64,000 nt of DNA from Deinococcus metallilatus (lineage in GTDB: Bacteria; Deinococcota; Deinococci; Deinococcales; Deinococcaceae): contig NZ_CP038512.1 in NCBI RefSeq assembly GCF_004758605.1, forward strand, positions 1,504,501 through 1,568,500, given 5' to 3'. Position 1 is the first letter of the stretch. Each line of letters starts with the position of its first letter. Positions 58,588 to 64,000 of this stretch are shown here, piece after piece. The notes below the pieces were generated by a model. It saw only the letters and a list, made by a program, of their open reading frames with translations. It made no database searches and was not told the origin of the DNA. The translations under genes were made by a program, and so were the position numbers.

Positions 58588-59157
58588 ATGAAGCTTCGTC
58601 TCCCCCTTCTCGTGGCGGCCCTTTTCTTCGGATCGGGCGGCGCCCTCACCGTGACGGGGAGTGTGACGGGCAGCGTTCCGGCGGATACCCGTGTCAGCGG
58701 CTGGGCCGTCAGCGCCTCCGGCCAGCCCGTGCAGGAAATCGTGAGCGTGCCCGTGCAGGGCGGCCAGTTCCGCCTGGAAATCCCCACCGCCTCCCCCAGC
58801 TTCCGCGCCCAGACCGCCCTCAATGCCCAGAACGTCACCTGGCCGGGTGTGCTCGACCCCGTCAGCGTCAGCGCCGAGACGCAGACCGCCGAGCTGAAGT
58901 TCTTCACCTACCGCGACGCGAACAGGAACGGCCAGCACGACGAGGGCGAGGCCCTGCGCGAGGTGGCCGTGAGTGCCGGACGCGGTTCCCTGTTCATCGT
59001 CTGGGTCAACTCCGACGTGACCGTGAAGGCCAGCCGTGGTTACGAGGTGGCCCTCAAGCGTGGCTGGAATGCCTTCGTTGTCGAGGTGGGCCGCGCCGTG
59101 AAGGTGGCGCCTTTCGTGGAAGGTGCAGTGGACGTGACGCTCAATCTGGGCCGCTGA
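58588..59157 (+). CDS. Secreted hypothetical protein with EF-hand-like loop
   Basis: 189 aa with a signal peptide (about 1-19). The mature part is beta-rich ([20 protein letters not shown]) and carries [16 protein letters not shown], an Asp/Asn loop of the EF-hand or SdrD-B kind that would bind Ca2+. This suggests a surface or periplasmic beta-sandwich protein. TAGACT lies 6 nt before the ATG. Related in style, not clearly in sequence, to the protein at 47649. Confidence 0.72.
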   Translation: MKLRLPLLVAALFFGSGGALTVTGSVTGSVPADTRVSGWAVSASGQPVQEIVSVPVQGGQFRLEIPTASPSFRAQTALNAQNVTWPGVLDPVSVSAETQTAELKFFTYRDANRNGQHDEGEALREVAVSAGRGSLFIVWVNSDVTVKASRGYEVALKRGWNAFVVEVGRAVKVAPFVEGAVDVTLNLGR

Positions 59158-59224
59158 TCCCTTATGGCTGGCTGGTGGCGTGTTCCACGGCCAACCCACT
59201 GCTTTTGACCTCAAAGCCAGCACA

Positions 59225-59253
59225 AATTTCACGAATAGATTTATTGTGAAATT
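59225..59253. repeat. AT-rich inverted repeat between convergent genes
   Basis: AATTTCAC (59225-59232) and GTGAAATT (59246-59253), with further pairing AATA/TATT inside and one bulged base. It resembles the hairpin at 54241 (both contain TTCACGA and are followed by TTCACT). It lies between the convergent genes at 58588 and bshA. Confidence 0.5.
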
Positions 59254-59342
59254 CTTCACTAGATACATCACTGAGCTGGGCTGGCATCCCTAGGCAAAGA
59301 GCGCTTGGAGCAAAAGACCCCCTCACCCCTTGCTTCGCAAGG

Positions 59343-59365
59343 CCCTCTCCCACCGGGGGAGAGGG
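59343..59365. repeat. GC-rich hairpin before the bshA 3' end
   Basis: CCCTCTCCC/GGGAGAGGG, 9 bp perfect, with a 5-nt loop, enclosed by outer GACCC/GGGTC. On the plus strand it is followed by TCAAAAAC and on the minus strand by GGGCCTTGCG, so it is a poor terminator and more likely a dispersed repeat. Confidence 0.45.
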
Positions 59366-59397
59366 TCAAAAACAACGTCATCTTGACGACAAATGCT

Positions 59398-60540
59398 CTA
59401 AAGGGACAGCGTCATCGTCCGCGCATAGGCGGCCAGATACAGCGGCACGATCCGGTCGGGGTGAAAGCGGGTCAGGGCGGCCTGACGGCCCGCCGCGCCC
59501 ATGCTGAGGTACAGGTCGCGGTCCCGCAGCACCCGCAGTGCCGCGTCGGCCATCGCGTCCACGTCGCCCACCGGGGCGAGGAAGCCGGTGACCCCGTCCT
59601 CCACGACCTCGGGAATCCCGCCCGCGCGGGCGGCGACGACCGGGACCTCGCAGCTCATGGCCTCCAGGGCGGCCAGGCCGAAACTCTCGTTGCTGCTGGG
59701 AAGGAGGAACAGGTCGCTGATCCCCAGCACCGTCTCGACATCGGGAAAGGACCCCAGGAACTGGGTGCGGCCGATCACGCCCAGTTGCCCGGCCAGTTCC
59801 AGCGCGCGGGGCCGTTCCGGGCCGTCCCCGATCATCAGCAGCCGGGCGGGAATCTCACTGGCGACGCGGGCAAAGACCCGCACCACGTCCTCCACACGCT
59901 TCACCGGGCGGAAGTTGCTGACGTGGACCAGCAGCGCCTCCTCCGGGTGGGCGAAGCGGGCGCGCACGGCGGGGTCGGTCACGCGCACGAAGCGCGCCGC
60001 GTCCACGAAGTTGTGAATCACCTCGATCTCGCGGTCCACGCCGAACACCTCCCGCGTCTGCTGCGCGAGGAAGGCCGAGACGGCCGTCACGTGGTCGCTG
60101 CGCTCGATGGCGTGCCGGGTGGTGTGCCGGAAGGCGGGCTCCGCGCCTACCAGCGTCACGTCGGTGCCGTGCAGGGTGGTCATGACCCGGCTGCGCCCGG
60201 TGATGGCCCGCGCGTGGATGGCCGCCGTCGCGTGCGGAATCGCGTAGTGCGCGTGCGTGAGGCGCACGTCATGCTCCAGAATCACCTCGGTCAGCGTGTT
60301 CGTGGCCGCCAGTTCCGGGTAGGGCTGGTCGAACAGCGCGTAGGCGAAGCCGCCCACCTGATGGAAGAACGGCCCCCGCAGGCCCCGGTGCCCCGCCAGG
60401 CGGAAGGGCACGGCGGACCCGACAAAGTGAACCTCACGCCCCGCCTGGGCGACCTTCAACCCCAGCTCGGTGGCCACCACGCCGGACCCCCCGGCTCCCG
60501 CGTGGCACAGCACGGCAATCTTTTCTGGAATCGGCGCCAT
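59398..60540 (-). CDS. bshA: BshA, N-acetyl-alpha-D-glucosaminyl L-malate synthase
   Basis: BshA (GT4) joins GlcNAc from UDP-GlcNAc to L-malate, the first step of bacillithiol synthesis. The 380 residues show the BshA pattern [47 protein letters not shown] and [20 protein letters not shown] sits 8 nt before the ATG (leaderless-type). bshC lies at 22701, so two of the three pathway steps are in this window but not in one operon. Confidence 0.94.
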   Translation of the reverse strand: MAPIPEKIAVLCHAGAGGSGVVATELGLKVAQAGREVHFVGSAVPFRLAGHRGLRGPFFHQVGGFAYALFDQPYPELAATNTLTEVILEHDVRLTHAHYAIPHATAAIHARAITGRSRVMTTLHGTDVTLVGAEPAFRHTTRHAIERSDHVTAVSAFLAQQTREVFGVDREIEVIHNFVDAARFVRVTDPAVRARFAHPEEALLVHVSNFRPVKRVEDVVRVFARVASEIPARLLMIGDGPERPRALELAGQLGVIGRTQFLGSFPDVETVLGISDLFLLPSSNESFGLAALEAMSCEVPVVAARAGGIPEVVEDGVTGFLAPVGDVDAMADAALRVLRDRDLYLSMGAAGRQAALTRFHPDRIVPLYLAAYARTMTLSL

Positions 60541-60619
60541 GACTGCGGAGTATAGGCCCCGCCGCCGCTTCCCGGCGAGGTGTCAGAGTTGTGTACGTCC
60601 GCCCACCGTACATTCGGGT

Positions 60620-61467
<848 letters not shown>

Positions 61468-61550
61468 CCGTCAGGCGTTCCAGGCAAAGCGGCGCGTGCC
61501 GCAAGCGCGAGGCGGGCCGTTTGGCCTTTCGCCGCACCGGTCGTCTGCCT

Positions 61551-62321
61551 TCAGCCCCTGCGCGCCGTGAACAGCACCCGCGTGAAGGCGTAGAACACCC
61601 GCTCACCCGGCCACTGCTCCCGCAGCCGCGCCAGATACGCCGCCGTGAACCGTTCCCCGTCCGCCGCGTTCAGCCGCGAGAGGTACGGTACCAGCGCCGT
61701 GCCGCGCGTCCAGTCGAGGATGCCCTCCGCACCCGGCAGCACCACCGGATAGACCTTGCTGATGGCGGTGATGTCCAGGGCGCCCAGCTCATCCAGCCGC
61801 TCGGCGTACTGCGCGGGTGTCAGCACCGGGGAAGCTCCGTGCGCCGTGCCGAAGCGCGTGAAGCCCTGCAACTCTTCCCCGAACTCGTTCGCCGTCTCGG
61901 TCAGCAGGCGGTGGCTGGCATGATCGTGGTTGGCGGGCACCTGCACCGCCAGCACACCGCCAGGCCGCACCCTTTCCCACAGCCGGGCCAGCAGCGCCCG
62001 GTGGTCGGGGAGCCACTGCAAAGCCGCGTTGGAGAAGATCAGGTCGTACTCCCCCTGAAGCTCCAGAATGTCCCCCTGCTCGAAACGCAGATGGGGCAGC
62101 CCCGCCGCGTCCGCCTTTGCCAGCATCTCCGCACTGCTGTCCAGCCCCAGCACCCGCGCCCCCGGAAAGCGTTCCGCCAGCGTCCGCGTGTGTTCCCCGG
62201 TGCCGCACCCCAGGTCCACAATCTCGCGGTAGGGGAGGTCGGGCAGCATCGCCAGCAGGTCACGGACGGGGGCGCTCCGGGCTTCGCGGTGGCGGTGGTA
62301 CTGGTCGGGGTTCCAGGTCAT
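61551..62321 (-). CDS. Trans-aconitate 2-methyltransferase-like enzyme
   Basis: 256 aa class I methyltransferase. The SAM loop is VDLGCGTGEHTRTLAERFPGA, followed by GLDSSAEMLAKA, FSNAALQWLPDH and VRPGGVLAVQVPAN. The start MTWNPDQYHRHREARSAP is characteristic of Tam, which methylates trans-aconitate. Specificity is inferred from resemblance. I start at 62321 because TACGCT lies 6 nt upstream; an ATG six codons earlier overlaps that box. Confidence 0.88.
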   Translation of the reverse strand: MTWNPDQYHRHREARSAPVRDLLAMLPDLPYREIVDLGCGTGEHTRTLAERFPGARVLGLDSSAEMLAKADAAGLPHLRFEQGDILELQGEYDLIFSNAALQWLPDHRALLARLWERVRPGGVLAVQVPANHDHASHRLLTETANEFGEELQGFTRFGTAHGASPVLTPAQYAERLDELGALDITAISKVYPVVLPGAEGILDWTRGTALVPYLSRLNAADGERFTAAYLARLREQWPGERVFYAFTRVLFTARRG

Positions 62322-62434
62322 GCCCCCAGCGTAAGCCATCTCCAGTCATTCTGTCCGTACTCCAGTAGTAACAAGGAAAAAGCCAAAAAGTTCGGCTGGA
62401 AGAGCATTCCCTCCAGCCGTTCCACGGGTATGAC

Positions 62435-62629
62435 CTATTTGTCGTGCTCGCGCTCTTCCTTCGCCCCCGCCTTCTTGGCTGCCGCGTGGGCGACGGCAAA
62501 GGCGCGGTGTTCATCCCCGCCGTACTCGTCCAGGGCGCTATTGAACGCCTTCAGAAACGCTTCTTTCTGGTGGTGGTCGTACTGGTCCACCTGGGACTGC
62601 GGCAGGTCCGAAATGCTGTTGTAGGGCAT
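62435..62629 (-). CDS. ChaB family protein
   Basis: 64 aa. It begins MPYNSISDLPQSQVD and has EAFLKAFNSALDEYGGDEHRAFAVAHAAAKK, the ChaB helical core (given in part). ChaB was first tied to cation transport in E. coli, but the actual role is unclear. I start at 62629 because GGAGGA lies 4 nt upstream; the longer upstream frame has no support. The C-terminal tail is charged. Confidence 0.85.
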   Translation of the reverse strand: MPYNSISDLPQSQVDQYDHHQKEAFLKAFNSALDEYGGDEHRAFAVAHAAAKKAGAKEEREHDK

Positions 62630-62745
62630 ACTTCCTCCTCCCGCCCATGCTGAGGGGCATTTCTGAGGCGCGCGCCGCAAGCGTGTAAAGGTGGGCAAAG
62701 GGGAGGGGCGGACGCCCGCAGGCCCGCCCCCCGTTTCTGCCTCGC

Positions 62746-64000
<1,255 letters not shown>

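Overview
The window is a high-GC bacterial chromosome segment that fits Deinococcus (Deinococcota). The best indicators are the gene set (ligA-Asp23-nusB-folD block, SpoVS in a non-sporulating background, BshA/BshC bacillithiol enzymes, YbjN, DUF402, DUF503, orphan BMP-type binding proteins) and the promoter style. About 28 genes carry a TANNNT -10 hexamer only 5-11 nt before the start codon, the leaderless arrangement known from Deinococcus. No rRNA, tRNA, CRISPR array or replication origin was recognised. Species is not assignable from sequence reading alone.

Layout: 1-1224 is the 5' part of uvrA (minus). 1.7-10.1 kb holds a BMP-type binding protein, ligA, a tight asp23-nusB-folD-DUF212 run, a small methyltransferase, a cytochrome c and a second BMP paralog. 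10.2-18.7 kb has ispG, several small conserved proteins, a D-aminopeptidase, map plus a pentapeptide protein, spoVS, a YugP-type membrane peptidase, a MIP18-like/rhodanese pair and a universal stress protein. 18.8-33 kb has a U32 peptidase, DUF402, a nucleotidyltransferase, bshC with a Crp/Fnr regulator, a WecG/TagA glycosyltransferase, a PBP1A-type enzyme behind a response regulator, a large Ig-like lipoprotein and an acyl-CoA ligase. 33-43.3 kb has a deaminase-ribokinase-DUF503 run, signal peptidase I, a soluble Ser/Thr kinase, a GH3 hydrolase-acetyltransferase pair, DegV plus a HIBADH-family dehydrogenase, and an AEC transporter.

43.4-49.4 kb is the most unusual part. A TPR-type protein is divergent from five co-directional genes for secreted or membrane proteins: two paralogs with repeated GC-x(7-9)-C modules, a TM2-domain protein, a secreted protein with a calcium-type loop, and a VWA lipoprotein. 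One paralog is compositionally chimeric (AT-rich 5' half, GC-rich 3' half). This is my main candidate for an undescribed surface system. 49.4-64 kb returns to housekeeping: a TrmH-type methyltransferase, pepF, an alpha/beta hydrolase, HdeD-like protein, ybjN, RlpA plus an M24 peptidase, sucCD, bshA, a second DegV, a methyltransferase, ChaB and the 3' part of ileS.

Three intergenic regions (1376-1592, 14055-14250, 37772-38194) carry copies of one dispersed repeat with inverted ends AGGGCAACCGC and a palindromic core. The third copy is split exactly in its palindrome by a 190-bp MITE-like element with 13-bp inverted repeats and a 5-bp CTTGA target duplication. Coding capacity is dense, many gene pairs overlap by ATGA or GTGA, and minus-strand genes often end in recognisable hairpin-T terminators.
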